64,000 nucleotides of DNA from QHXW01 sp963768075 (GTDB lineage: Bacteria; Acidobacteriota; Terriglobia; Bryobacterales; Bryobacteraceae), in contig CAVYHD010000002.1 in assembly GCA_963768075.1 (NCBI GenBank), positions 62,001 through 126,000 on the forward strand. Direction: 5' to 3'. Shown piece after piece: positions 53,325 to 61,268 of this stretch. Position numbers and translations under genes: made by a program. The notes beneath the pieces are model-generated. The model was not told where the DNA came from and did no database searches. It saw nothing but the letters and a program-made list of their open reading frames with translations. How positions within the stretch are numbered: the first letter of the stretch is position 1; every line of letters begins with the position of its first letter.

Positions 53325-54112
53325 TGGCAGCACACGTCGACATCCTGGACGAACCAGAACCGCTGAAGCGGCCGCTGGTGGGGTCGGTCGCGCTGCACCT
53401 CTCCGTGGCTGCCGCGGCCATCCTGGCTTCGCTGACCAGCGGGCACCACGACTATTGGGGGGATGCAACTCCGGGAGGAGGATCCTCAATGATCGTCGGT
53501 GTGGTTGGCCACGTGCCGTTGCCGTCGCGTGGCGGCGTGCTCAATCCGGTGGCCAACGATACAAAATCCGACGTGCCCGAGCCCAAGCCCGACACCGTGA
53601 AGCGCACCAAAGTTCCGGAGCCCGAGCCGGATGCTGTTCCCGTTGCAAAGCCATACGGCGCCAAAAAAACCATCGCGCAAGGAATCCAGTATTAATACGT
53701 ACAGGGCCAAACAAATCGACCGCCCCAACCAGCTCTACAGCCGGGATGGCCAGGCGTGGTGACCCCGATGATCGGCATGGCGGGGTCCGGCGGTGTTGGC
53801 GTGGGCCACGGTTCGCCACTGGGTGATCGTTTTGGATATTACGTCGATATATTGAAACAGAAGGTGGCTCAGAAGTGGCGCACTGGCGACGTAGACCCCC
53901 GCATTCGGTCGGCTCCGCCCGCCATCGTTACGTTCACCATCCGGCGCGATGGCTCGATTTCCGGAGTGCGCATCGAGCAGACCAGCGGGAATTTTGCATT
54001 GGATGCATCCGCCCAACGCGCCATCGCGGATGCGTCACCCTTCCCTCCCCTGCCGGCCGCATTCGAGAAAAATGACGTTTCCATAGAATTCTGGTTCCAA
54101 TTACAAAGATGA
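53324..54112 (+). CDS. TolA/TonB-type energy transducer (two indels)
   Basis: About 260 residues after repair. ATG at 53324; membrane helix VGSVALHLSVAAAAILASL, a Pro/Lys linker with TolA/TonB-like EPKPDTVKRTKVPEPEPDAVP, and a TonB C-terminal domain (DPRIRSAPPAIVTFTIRRDG, VRIEQTSGNFALDASAQRAI, FPPLP, IEFWFQL). An extra T near 53693 and a missing G near 53755 interrupt the frame; between them the sequence reads on as YRAKQIDRPNQLYSRDGQA. Position says TolA role; the C-terminus is TonB-like. Confidence 0.8.
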
Positions 54113-55466
54113 GGAAGACACTAATCTTCGCAGTGGCCGCTGCCGGTTTGTCCGGCACGCTGGCTCTTTTGTCGGGCGCAGGACAGCTCTGTGGTCATCA
54201 AGCTGATCGGCAATCAGAAGACGGTCCTAGCAGTGCCCGACTTTCGTGGCTCGGGCGCGGCACAAACCTACATGGGTGTGTTCAACGATACGCTCTTCGG
54301 CGACCTGCAGAATTCGGGTTTCTTCGATATGGCGCCCAAGGGCATGTATCCGCTCCAGGTTCCCCAACGCCCCGAGGAATTTCGCCAGCCGGCGCGGCCG
54401 GGCGCTTCTTCCGGCGGGCTTTGGCTCTCGGATTGGGCTTCGCCGCCTGTCAGCGCCAACTACCTGGTTACCGGGTACACCGCCGAACAGAACGGCCAGA
54501 TCGTGCTCTACGGCTGGCTATTCGACGTCGCCCAACCAACTTGGCCAATGCTCAAATCCTGGGCAAGCGCTACTTCGGTTCGGTGGATGAGGCCGGCGCC
54601 CGCGCGGTGGCCCATCAATTTGCGGCGGACATTCTGGCCCACTGGGGAGGCACGTCGCTGTACGGAACAAAGATCTACTTCCAATCCAACCGCACCGGCC
54701 ACAAGGAAATCTGGTCCATGGACCCCGACGGCTCCAATCAGAAGCGGCTAACCTCATTTAAGTCGATTTCCATCATGCCGGCGATATCGCCGATGGCAGT
54801 AGAATTGCGTTTACTAGCTTCGCGAGAGGAAATCCTGCTATATTTATACTCTCAACGGAGACTGGGCGCCGGTTGCCGTTTTACAACCAGAGGGCATCGC
54901 TTAATGCCACTCCGGATTTCACCCCGGATGGCAAGCAGATCCTCTATGCTTCTTCGGCCAGCGGTTACGCTCAGATCTACGTCGCGAATTTGGACGGGAG
55001 TAACTTGAAGCGGATCTCCTCCTCGCGCGCCATCGAGGTGGAGCCCAAGGTGAATCCAAAAACTGGTACGGATATTGTCTTCGTTTCCGGTCGAACCGGC
55101 CCGCAGCAGATTTTTCGGATGAATTTCGACGGGACCGGTGTGGAGCGCCTCACAAACGGCGAGGGTGAAGCTTCGAATCCATCATGGAATCCGAACGGAG
55201 AGATGATTGCGTTTTCATGGACGCGAGGATTTGCGACGGGGAATTTCAACGTCTTTTTGATGGACGTCGCTTCGCGCCAGTACAGTCAGTTGACTCACGG
55301 CGAGGGACGCAACGAGAACCCGAGCTGGGCGCCCGACGGGCGTCATCTGGTGTTTATGTCGACACGTAACGGCACGCACCAGATTTATACCATGCTGGCC
55401 GATGGCAGCCAGGTGCATCAACTGACCACGGCGGGGAGCAGCGACACGCCGGTATGGGGAAAATGA
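54109..55466 (+). CDS. tolB: Tol-Pal protein TolB (three indels)
   Basis: Periplasmic beta-propeller that links TolA and Pal. Signal peptide MRKTLIFAVAAAGLSGTLA. N-terminal domain (VLAVPDFRGSGAAQTYMGVFND, LFDVAQP, AHQFAADILAHWGG) and WD40-like PD40 repeats: IYFQSNRTGHKEIWSMDPDG, ILYASSASGYAQIYVANLDG, IVFVSGRTGPQQIFRMNFDG, LVFMSTRNGTHQIYTMLADG. Frame breaks near 54175 (extra G), 54538 (missing A) and 54791 (missing G), all in short base runs. Overlaps the previous stop by ATGA. Confidence 0.9.
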
Positions 55467-55500
55467 CCGGTTCGTTCAAACAGTTCTGGAGGCAGAGATC

Positions 55501-56271
55501 ATGTTGTTGAAACGGAATTGGAGCGTCATCTGGATCGCTATCGTTTTGGCTGTGTTTGCTTCAGGCTGCAAAAAGAAAGCAGCGCCGCCACCACCACCAC
55601 CACCGCCACCTAAGCAGGAGGTTGCGCCGCCGCCGCCCGCAGCCCCGGACATCGCCAACTTCTCGGCCGAGCCCTCGTCGATTGAGCGCGGGCAGTCATC
55701 CACGCTGAGATGGTCGGTGAGCAACGCCAATCAAATCACCATCGACAACGGCGTCGGAACCGTGCAGGCCAGCGGCAGTAAGAGCGTGTATCCGAACGAC
55801 ACCACCACCTACACATTGCGGGCCAGCGGCCCGGGCGGAACCCTCAGCAAGACCGCCACGGTGACCGTAACGGCACCACCGCCGCCACCGGCGCCGGCGC
55901 CTAAGGCGGATCTGTCGCAGCGCATCACCGCTTTACAGGATGCGTTCTATGACTACGACAAGAGTGACATTCGCGACGACGCGCGATCGTCCCTCTCGAA
56001 AGACGCCGACCTGCTGAAGTCCATTTTCCAGGACTTCCCCGATGCGGTCATCACTGTTGAGGGGCATTGCGACGAGCGTGGTTCGGCCGAGTACAACCTC
56101 GGGCTGGGCGATCGTCGCGCCAATTCCGCCAAGGAGTTCCTTGTACAACTGGGAGTTCCCACCGACAAGCTGAAGACCATCAGCTACGGTAAGGAGCGGC
56201 CGGTCTGCACGGAATCCAACGAGGGGTGCTGGCAACGCAACCGCCGCGCCCACTTCTCCACGGGGCAGTAA
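55501..56271 (+). CDS. pal: Peptidoglycan-associated lipoprotein Pal with Ig-like domain
   Basis: 256 aa. Lipobox ASGC with lipidated C23, then a run of nine prolines and a second Pro-rich stretch, an Ig-like domain (about 48-125: SSTLRWSVSNANQITIDNGVG, TTTYTLRASGPGGTLSKTATVTV), another proline hinge, and an OmpA-like domain with ITVEGHCDERGSAEYNLGLGDRRA that binds meso-DAP. Ordinary Pal (about 170 aa) lacks the Ig-like insert, so this one may reach further from the outer membrane. Confidence 0.92.
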   Translation: MLLKRNWSVIWIAIVLAVFASGCKKKAAPPPPPPPPPKQEVAPPPPAAPDIANFSAEPSSIERGQSSTLRWSVSNANQITIDNGVGTVQASGSKSVYPNDTTTYTLRASGPGGTLSKTATVTVTAPPPPPAPAPKADLSQRITALQDAFYDYDKSDIRDDARSSLSKDADLLKSIFQDFPDAVITVEGHCDERGSAEYNLGLGDRRANSAKEFLVQLGVPTDKLKTISYGKERPVCTESNEGCWQRNRRAHFSTGQ

Positions 56272-56284
56272 TCATCCCAGGTCG

Positions 56285-56324
56285 GACATCTGCCCGGACG
56301 TATGGACACGTCCGGGCAGGTGTC
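56285..56324 (+). terminator. Long hairpin between pal and cpoB
   Basis: 17-bp stem (one G-U pair) around a 6-nt loop: arms 56285-56301 and 56308-56324, core CTGCCCGGACGT / ACGTCCGGGCAG. The following bases (TTAACCT) are only weakly U-rich, so it may act as a partial terminator or as an mRNA processing or stability element that lowers cpoB relative to pal. Confidence 0.6.
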
Positions 56325-56349
56325 TTAACCTAGAATTCAGGAGGCCTGC

Positions 56350-57231
56350 ATGAGACTTCGCCGGCTGATTCCAGCCGTAGTGTTCCTTTTCCCGGCCATT
56401 GGTGCGGCAGCCAGCAAGGAAATCGTTGAACTGCAGCGCGATGTGGCCCAATTACAGGATCAACTGCGCACGCTCCAAAGTGCCTTTGATACCAAAATGG
56501 CAACTTTGACCACCCAGGTGCAGCAGGCCGCGGATGCCGCTACCCGCACTTCCACCGCCCTGGCTGGATTGCAGGGCGCAATCCAGGAGCAGTTGCGCGA
56601 ACAGGGCAAGGCCGTGGCAGGTCCCGTCGCCGGATTGAGCGCCAAGATTGAAGAAATGTCCACGGGGTTCCAGCAGGTGCAGAACGGGATGGCCGACGTC
56701 ACGACGCGCCTGGGCAGCCTGGAGCAACAGATGAAGGATTTGAGCAACCAGGTACGGACGATCAATACGCCGGCGGCTGCGCCGCCCTCCGGAGGACCCG
56801 CGTCAGGCCCCGCGGCGTCTGGTCCCCCACCCGACGGGGGTACGCTCTACTCCAATGCGGATCGCGACCGGCTGGGTGGTAAGAACGATCTCGCGCTCGA
56901 AGAGTTTCAGGAGTATCTCAAGTACTACAGCTCCGGGCCCTTGGCGCCGAATGCCCTGTTTTGGAGTGGATACATTCACTATTCGCAAGGCGACTACGAC
57001 AATGCACTCAAAGAGTTCGATCAAGTATTAGTGGCGTTTTCTCCTAACACCAAAACCCCTGACGCTTATTTGTGGAAAGGCACGACGCTGGTCAAGCTCG
57101 GACAGCGCACCGCCGGAGCCAAGGAATTCCACCAGGTAATTAAGCTGTATCCAGGAAGTGATGCTGCCACGAAGGCCAAGGCCCAGCTTCGGCAGTTGGG
57201 CCTTCCCGTCAGCACCACGCGAAAACGGTAA
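56350..57231 (+). CDS. cpoB: CpoB/YbgF-like Tol-Pal coordinator
   Basis: 293 aa periplasmic protein that links Tol to peptidoglycan synthesis. Signal peptide MRLRRLIPAVVFLFPAIGAAA, a long coiled coil (about 24-135, heptads LQRDVAQLQDQLRTLQSAF), a Pro/Gly/Ala hinge, and three C-terminal TPR-like repeats (NDLALEEFQEYLKYY, SGYIHYSQGDYDNALKEF, KGTTLVKLGQRTAGAKEF). Standard last gene of tol-pal. GGAGG lies upstream of the ATG. Confidence 0.88.
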   Translation: MRLRRLIPAVVFLFPAIGAAASKEIVELQRDVAQLQDQLRTLQSAFDTKMATLTTQVQQAADAATRTSTALAGLQGAIQEQLREQGKAVAGPVAGLSAKIEEMSTGFQQVQNGMADVTTRLGSLEQQMKDLSNQVRTINTPAAAPPSGGPASGPAASGPPPDGGTLYSNADRDRLGGKNDLALEEFQEYLKYYSSGPLAPNALFWSGYIHYSQGDYDNALKEFDQVLVAFSPNTKTPDAYLWKGTTLVKLGQRTAGAKEFHQVIKLYPGSDAATKAKAQLRQLGLPVSTTRKR

Positions 57232-57318
57232 TTCCTCACGCTTCTGGTCCTCGTCCCTCCTCTCCTGTTCCCTCCTTCGTGTAAAATCTGGCTCGCAATT
57301 GAGACAATGAGGAACGTT

Positions 57319-58053
57319 ATGGATCCAAACGCCGCCGAAATTTGCCCGCCGCTCACGACGTACGAAAGCCTGGCCAGAATGGTCGATCATTCGTTGCTGC
57401 AGCCAGAGCTGACCGATGAGGAGGTGGTTGCCGGCTGCGAACTGGCGAAGCGGTATCGAGTCGCCAGCGTGACTGTGCGGCCCTGCGACGTGGATCTGGC
57501 GGTCCGGCTTCTCGATGGCTCAGGCGTTGCCCCCGGCAGCGTGGCCGGCTTCCCGCACGGCTCCAGCACCACGGCCGTCAAACTGTACGAAATTCGCGAC
57601 GCTCTACGGCGCGGCGCCAAGGAAATCGACCTGGTGCTGAACCTCTCCCGCCTGTTGTCTCGCCAGTTTCAGTACGTCGAGATGGAGCTCGTGCAGGCAG
57701 CGGAGGAGTGCCACAAGCAAGGCGCGCTCCTTAAAGTGGTCTTCGAGAACGCCTATCTCACCGACGAGCTGAAAATCATCGCGTGCCGGATTTCCGCCCG
57801 CGCCGAAGTGGATTTCGTGAAAACCTCTACCGCGTTCGCCCCCACCGGTTACTCGATCGAAGACCTGAAGCTGATGCGCGCCCATACGCCGCCGCGGATT
57901 GGTTTGCAGGCCGCCGGCGGCGTGGGCACTCTTCAGAAGGCCCTCGAAGTGTACCAGGCCGGCTGCACGCGCTTCGGCGCCACCGCCACGGCCTCGATTC
58001 TGGATGCCTGGAAGGCGCGCCTTGCTCAGACCGCGGAGCGCGTGGCGTCATAA
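57319..58053 (+). CDS. deoC: Deoxyribose-phosphate aldolase (copy 2)
   Basis: 244 aa. Schiff-base Lys in VDFVKTSTAFAPTGYS, relay position in GLQAAGGVGT where the usual Lys (KAAGG) is replaced by Gln, so activity may be altered. MVDHSLLQPELTDEE and AGFPHGSSTTAVKLYE match the family. ATG 57319 preferred over 57307 because GAGGAA precedes it. Copy 1 (15367-16092) keeps the VKAAGG lysine. Confidence 0.88.
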   Translation: MDPNAAEICPPLTTYESLARMVDHSLLQPELTDEEVVAGCELAKRYRVASVTVRPCDVDLAVRLLDGSGVAPGSVAGFPHGSSTTAVKLYEIRDALRRGAKEIDLVLNLSRLLSRQFQYVEMELVQAAEECHKQGALLKVVFENAYLTDELKIIACRISARAEVDFVKTSTAFAPTGYSIEDLKLMRAHTPPRIGLQAAGGVGTLQKALEVYQAGCTRFGATATASILDAWKARLAQTAERVAS

Positions 58054-58092
58054 CGTTTTCGCCGTGCTATTCTAGATACCTCGCGAACGGCC

Positions 58093-59601
58093 ATGCCGCA
58101 GAAACGGCCCTTCCCTCGCATCTGCATCGCCCTCGGTCTTCCGGACGCCGCTACGCTGCTGGAGCACGCCCGGCGAGAGGCAGAGTCCGGCGAAACCTTC
58201 CTCGAATTCCGCCTGGACCACCTGGATAATCCGGAACACGGCATCCGCGTCATCCGCGAGATCCTGAAGCAGCACCCCGGGTGCATCATCCTGGCCACCT
58301 GCCGCCGACACCAGAACCACGGAAAATTCAACGGAAGTGTCGAACAGCAGCTCCGCATTCTGGCCCTGGCGGTAAGCGCGGGCGCGCAAGCCATCGACGT
58401 GGAGATCGAGACCGCCGAAGTAGCCGCCGAGCGGCTCAATTCCTTTCGCGGCCGCTGCCAGATCGTCATCTCCTATCACAACTTCGAGACCACTCCGCAG
58501 CTCGATCCCTTGCTGAAGCGCATGACGCGGCTGCCCGCCGATGCGTACAAAATCGTTACCGCTGCGCGCAAGCCGTCAGATAATGCCCGCGTGCTGGCGC
58601 TCGCCCGTGCCTATCCGCGTACGCCGCTGGTGGTCCTGGCCATGGGTGAATTGGGTTTTCCGACGCGCGTGCTTTCCCCGGGGTTTGGAGGAATGTATAC
58701 CTACGCCACACCGCTGGCCACGCAAGGCACCGCCTCCGGGCAGGTTAGCGCGCGCTTGCTGCGGCACTTGTATCGCATCGAGAAAATTTCCAAGGCCGCT
58801 AAAGTGTACGGCGTGATTGCCGACCCCATCCGCCACTCCATTTCGCCCGCCGTGCACAACCGCGGCTTCCAAGCGCGCCGCCTCGATGCCGTCTACCTAC
58901 CCTTCCAGGTATCGCCGTTGCTCCTTCGCGATTTTTTTGTCCTGGCCGACAAGATTCCGATCGCCGGGTTCAGCGTCACCATCCCTCACAAACAGAAGGT
59001 GGTGCGCTACCTCGACGCGGTCGATCCGCTCGCGCGCCGCATCGGCGCGGTCAACACCGTTTGGCGCAAGGCCGGCAAATGGCGCGGCACAAACACCGAT
59101 GCCCAAGCCGTGCTGGTGCCCTTGAGCCGTCACATACGGCCATCCAAGGCTTCGGTCTTGATTGTGGGAAATGGCGGTGCGGCGCGCGGCGCGGCCTGTG
59201 CCCTCATGGACGCCGGAGCCAAGGTGGCGATTGTCGGCCGCAATCCCGATCGCGTACGCGCGCTCGCCCGCATCTGTGGCGCCGAGCCCTTACTGCGCGA
59301 GCAGGTTGAGCAGCGCCAGTTCGACGCCCTGGTCCACGCCACTCCCATCGGCATGTTTCCGCATGTCAATGAATGCTTCTTCAATGGAAAGATTCCCGCG
59401 GGCATTGTGTTCGATATGGTCTACAATCCTTTGGAGACGGAGCTGATCCGCCGCGCCCGCGCGGAGAGCAAGGCCGTCGTGCCGGGAATCGAGATGTTCA
59501 TCGAGCAGGCCGTGCGCCAATTTGAGATCTGGACGGGCGAATCGGCGCCCCGCGCCGTGATGGAAAAAGCCGCGATGGAAGCGCTGGAGCAAAAAACGTG
59601 A
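58093..59601 (+). CDS. aroDE: Bifunctional 3-dehydroquinate dehydratase/shikimate dehydrogenase
   Basis: 502 aa fusion covering steps 3 and 4 of the shikimate pathway. Residues 1-~230 are type I dehydroquinase: His in VISYHNFE, Schiff-base Lys in DAYKIVTAA, GELGFPTRVLSPGFGG. From ~237 a shikimate dehydrogenase: VYGVIADPIRHSISPAVHN, catalytic Lys in SVTIPHKQKV, Asp in GTNTDAQAV, NADP loop IVGNGGAARGAACAL with GRNPDR, and MVYNPLETELIRRA. Same domain order as the plant fusion enzyme. Confidence 0.95.
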   Translation: MPQKRPFPRICIALGLPDAATLLEHARREAESGETFLEFRLDHLDNPEHGIRVIREILKQHPGCIILATCRRHQNHGKFNGSVEQQLRILALAVSAGAQAIDVEIETAEVAAERLNSFRGRCQIVISYHNFETTPQLDPLLKRMTRLPADAYKIVTAARKPSDNARVLALARAYPRTPLVVLAMGELGFPTRVLSPGFGGMYTYATPLATQGTASGQVSARLLRHLYRIEKISKAAKVYGVIADPIRHSISPAVHNRGFQARRLDAVYLPFQVSPLLLRDFFVLADKIPIAGFSVTIPHKQKVVRYLDAVDPLARRIGAVNTVWRKAGKWRGTNTDAQAVLVPLSRHIRPSKASVLIVGNGGAARGAACALMDAGAKVAIVGRNPDRVRALARICGAEPLLREQVEQRQFDALVHATPIGMFPHVNECFFNGKIPAGIVFDMVYNPLETELIRRARAESKAVVPGIEMFIEQAVRQFEIWTGESAPRAVMEKAAMEALEQKT

Positions 59602-59804
59602 GCAAAAAGATGACGCGCCGCGATCTGGCGGCGGTGCTGGGTTCGGTTGCCGGTATCGCGTCCGTGCGGGCCCAGGCGCCTCCGGCCAGCGCGCCGGAAG
59701 ATCTCAACGCCGCGGCCAAAGAGCAGCTTCGCAAGAATTCCGAAACCCTATCTAAATTCGACCTGCCTATGTCCACCGAGCCTGCGTTTCTGTTTAAAGC
59801 GTGA
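59598..59804 (+). CDS. Tat-signal microprotein coupled to amidase
   Basis: 68 aa, GTG start overlapping the aroDE stop (GTGA). Twin-arginine leader KKMTRRDLAAVLGSVAGIASV, then a short chain with LNAAAKEQLRKNSETLSKFDLPMSTEPAFLFKA in pattern. Its TGA shares a base with the amidase ATG. Size, helix plus extended end and neighbourhood recall GatC beside GatA, so it might be an amidase partner, but it is predicted to be exported. Function not known. Confidence 0.6.
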   Translation: MSKKMTRRDLAAVLGSVAGIASVRAQAPPASAPEDLNAAAKEQLRKNSETLSKFDLPMSTEPAFLFKA

Positions 59805-61237
59805 TGGCCGCCGAACTCACCGACGACATCTTCTTCGCGACCATCGCCGAGCTCAATGCCCGCTTGAAGTCCAAGGAGTTTTCCGTCGTCGAGCTGGTAC
59901 GCGCTTTCGCACAGCGCCTGGAACAGCTTGGACCCCGCTATAACGCTCTTGCCCTGCCCCTCACCGAGGTTGCCATCCGCCGCGCGAAGGCCCTGGACAA
60001 AGAGATCAAACACGAGCGTACCCGCGGTACCCTGTATGGCATCCCTTTTGGCGCAAAGGATCTCCTGAGTTACGCCGGCCACCCGACCACCTGGGGCGCG
60101 CGGCCGTACGCCGCGCAGGTATTCGATTCGAACGCCACCGTGATCGATAAGCTTGAAAAAACCGGCGCCGTGCTCGTGGGCAAGCTGGCCATGGTGGAAC
60201 TTGCCGGCGGCGGCGGCTATCGTTCGGCGGCGGCATCCATGTTCGGCCCGGGTCTCAATCCCTGGGATCGCACGCGCTGGTCCGGCGGTTCTTCGAGCGG
60301 CTCAGGCAGCGCCGTCGCCGCCGGCCTGGTCCCATTCGCCCTCGGCTCGGAGACTTCCGGATCAATTCTCACGCCGGCTGCGTTTTGCGGCATCACCGGT
60401 CTGCGCCCCACTTACGGTCTGGTCAGCCGCCACGGCGCCATGGCGCTTTCCTGGACCATGGATAAACTCGGGCCCATGTGCCGGTCCGCCGAAGATTGCG
60501 CCCTCGTGCTCGCTACCATCGCCGGTGGCGACTCCAACGACCCCGGCTCGGCTCACAAGAGCTTTTACTACGCGCCGCAGTATTACCGGGCATCCAAAGA
60601 TCTTCGCATCGGTTACGCCCCCGCCGACTTCGCGGAGTGGGCCGAGCCTGCCGCGCGCCCCGCTTTCGAGCAGGCGCTCGCGGCCATTTGGGCAACCGGT
60701 GCGCAGCTCATCGAAACCAGGCTTCCCGATCTGCCGTACGGGGCGTTGGCCAGCACCATCATCGTGGCCGAAGGCGCGTCCGTGTTCGAACCGCTGATCT
60801 CTAGTGGCAAAGTAAACGAGCTGGCCGACCCCAAACAGATCGCCGGACTCAAAGCCGGACTCGAGATTTCCGCCAACGATTATTTGAAGGCCATGCGCAT
60901 CCGCGCGGTCGTCCAAGAGAAGATCCGGCAGCTGTTCGCCGGTTTCGACGTGCTGCTCGCGCCCAGCCGCTTCGGACCGGCGCCCAGGATCAGCGAGCCC
61001 CTGGATAAGCATGCGCCCGATGAGACGGCGCCCAAAAATCGTGGCCTGAGCTCTTTGATCCCCGCCGGCAATCTGGCTGGACTCCCGGCTCTCTCGCTCC
61101 CCTGTGGCTTCGCCGATGGCCTGCCCCTGGGCATCCAATTGGTCGGGCCGGCATTCTCCGAAAATCAACTGCTGGCTCTGGGCAAGGATTTCCAGACCCG
61201 TACGGACTGGCATCGCAAGCGGCCCAAGATCGCCTAG
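59804..61237 (+). CDS. Amidase (amidase-signature family)
   Basis: 477 aa. Ser-Ser-Lys triad: Lys in GIPFGAKDLLSYAG, Sers in RWSGGSSSGSGSAVAAGL and GSETSGSILTPAAFCG. GLRPTYGLVSRHGAMALSWTMDKLGPM is typical. No signal peptide of its own. Hydrolyses amides or transfers ammonia in a GatA-like way; the target is not predictable. ATG at 59804 preferred over GTG 59801. Confidence 0.9.
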   Translation: MAAELTDDIFFATIAELNARLKSKEFSVVELVRAFAQRLEQLGPRYNALALPLTEVAIRRAKALDKEIKHERTRGTLYGIPFGAKDLLSYAGHPTTWGARPYAAQVFDSNATVIDKLEKTGAVLVGKLAMVELAGGGGYRSAAASMFGPGLNPWDRTRWSGGSSSGSGSAVAAGLVPFALGSETSGSILTPAAFCGITGLRPTYGLVSRHGAMALSWTMDKLGPMCRSAEDCALVLATIAGGDSNDPGSAHKSFYYAPQYYRASKDLRIGYAPADFAEWAEPAARPAFEQALAAIWATGAQLIETRLPDLPYGALASTIIVAEGASVFEPLISSGKVNELADPKQIAGLKAGLEISANDYLKAMRIRAVVQEKIRQLFAGFDVLLAPSRFGPAPRISEPLDKHAPDETAPKNRGLSSLIPAGNLAGLPALSLPCGFADGLPLGIQLVGPAFSENQLLALGKDFQTRTDWHRKRPKIA

Positions 61238-61268
61238 CCCGTCGCGCGTGTGACGCTACAATGAAGTC

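Noticed and set aside
55585..55640. CCA/CCG-rich repeat as a microsatellite or CRISPR-like repeat
   Set aside because: It encodes the proline run of Pal in frame; no spacers or longer repeat unit.
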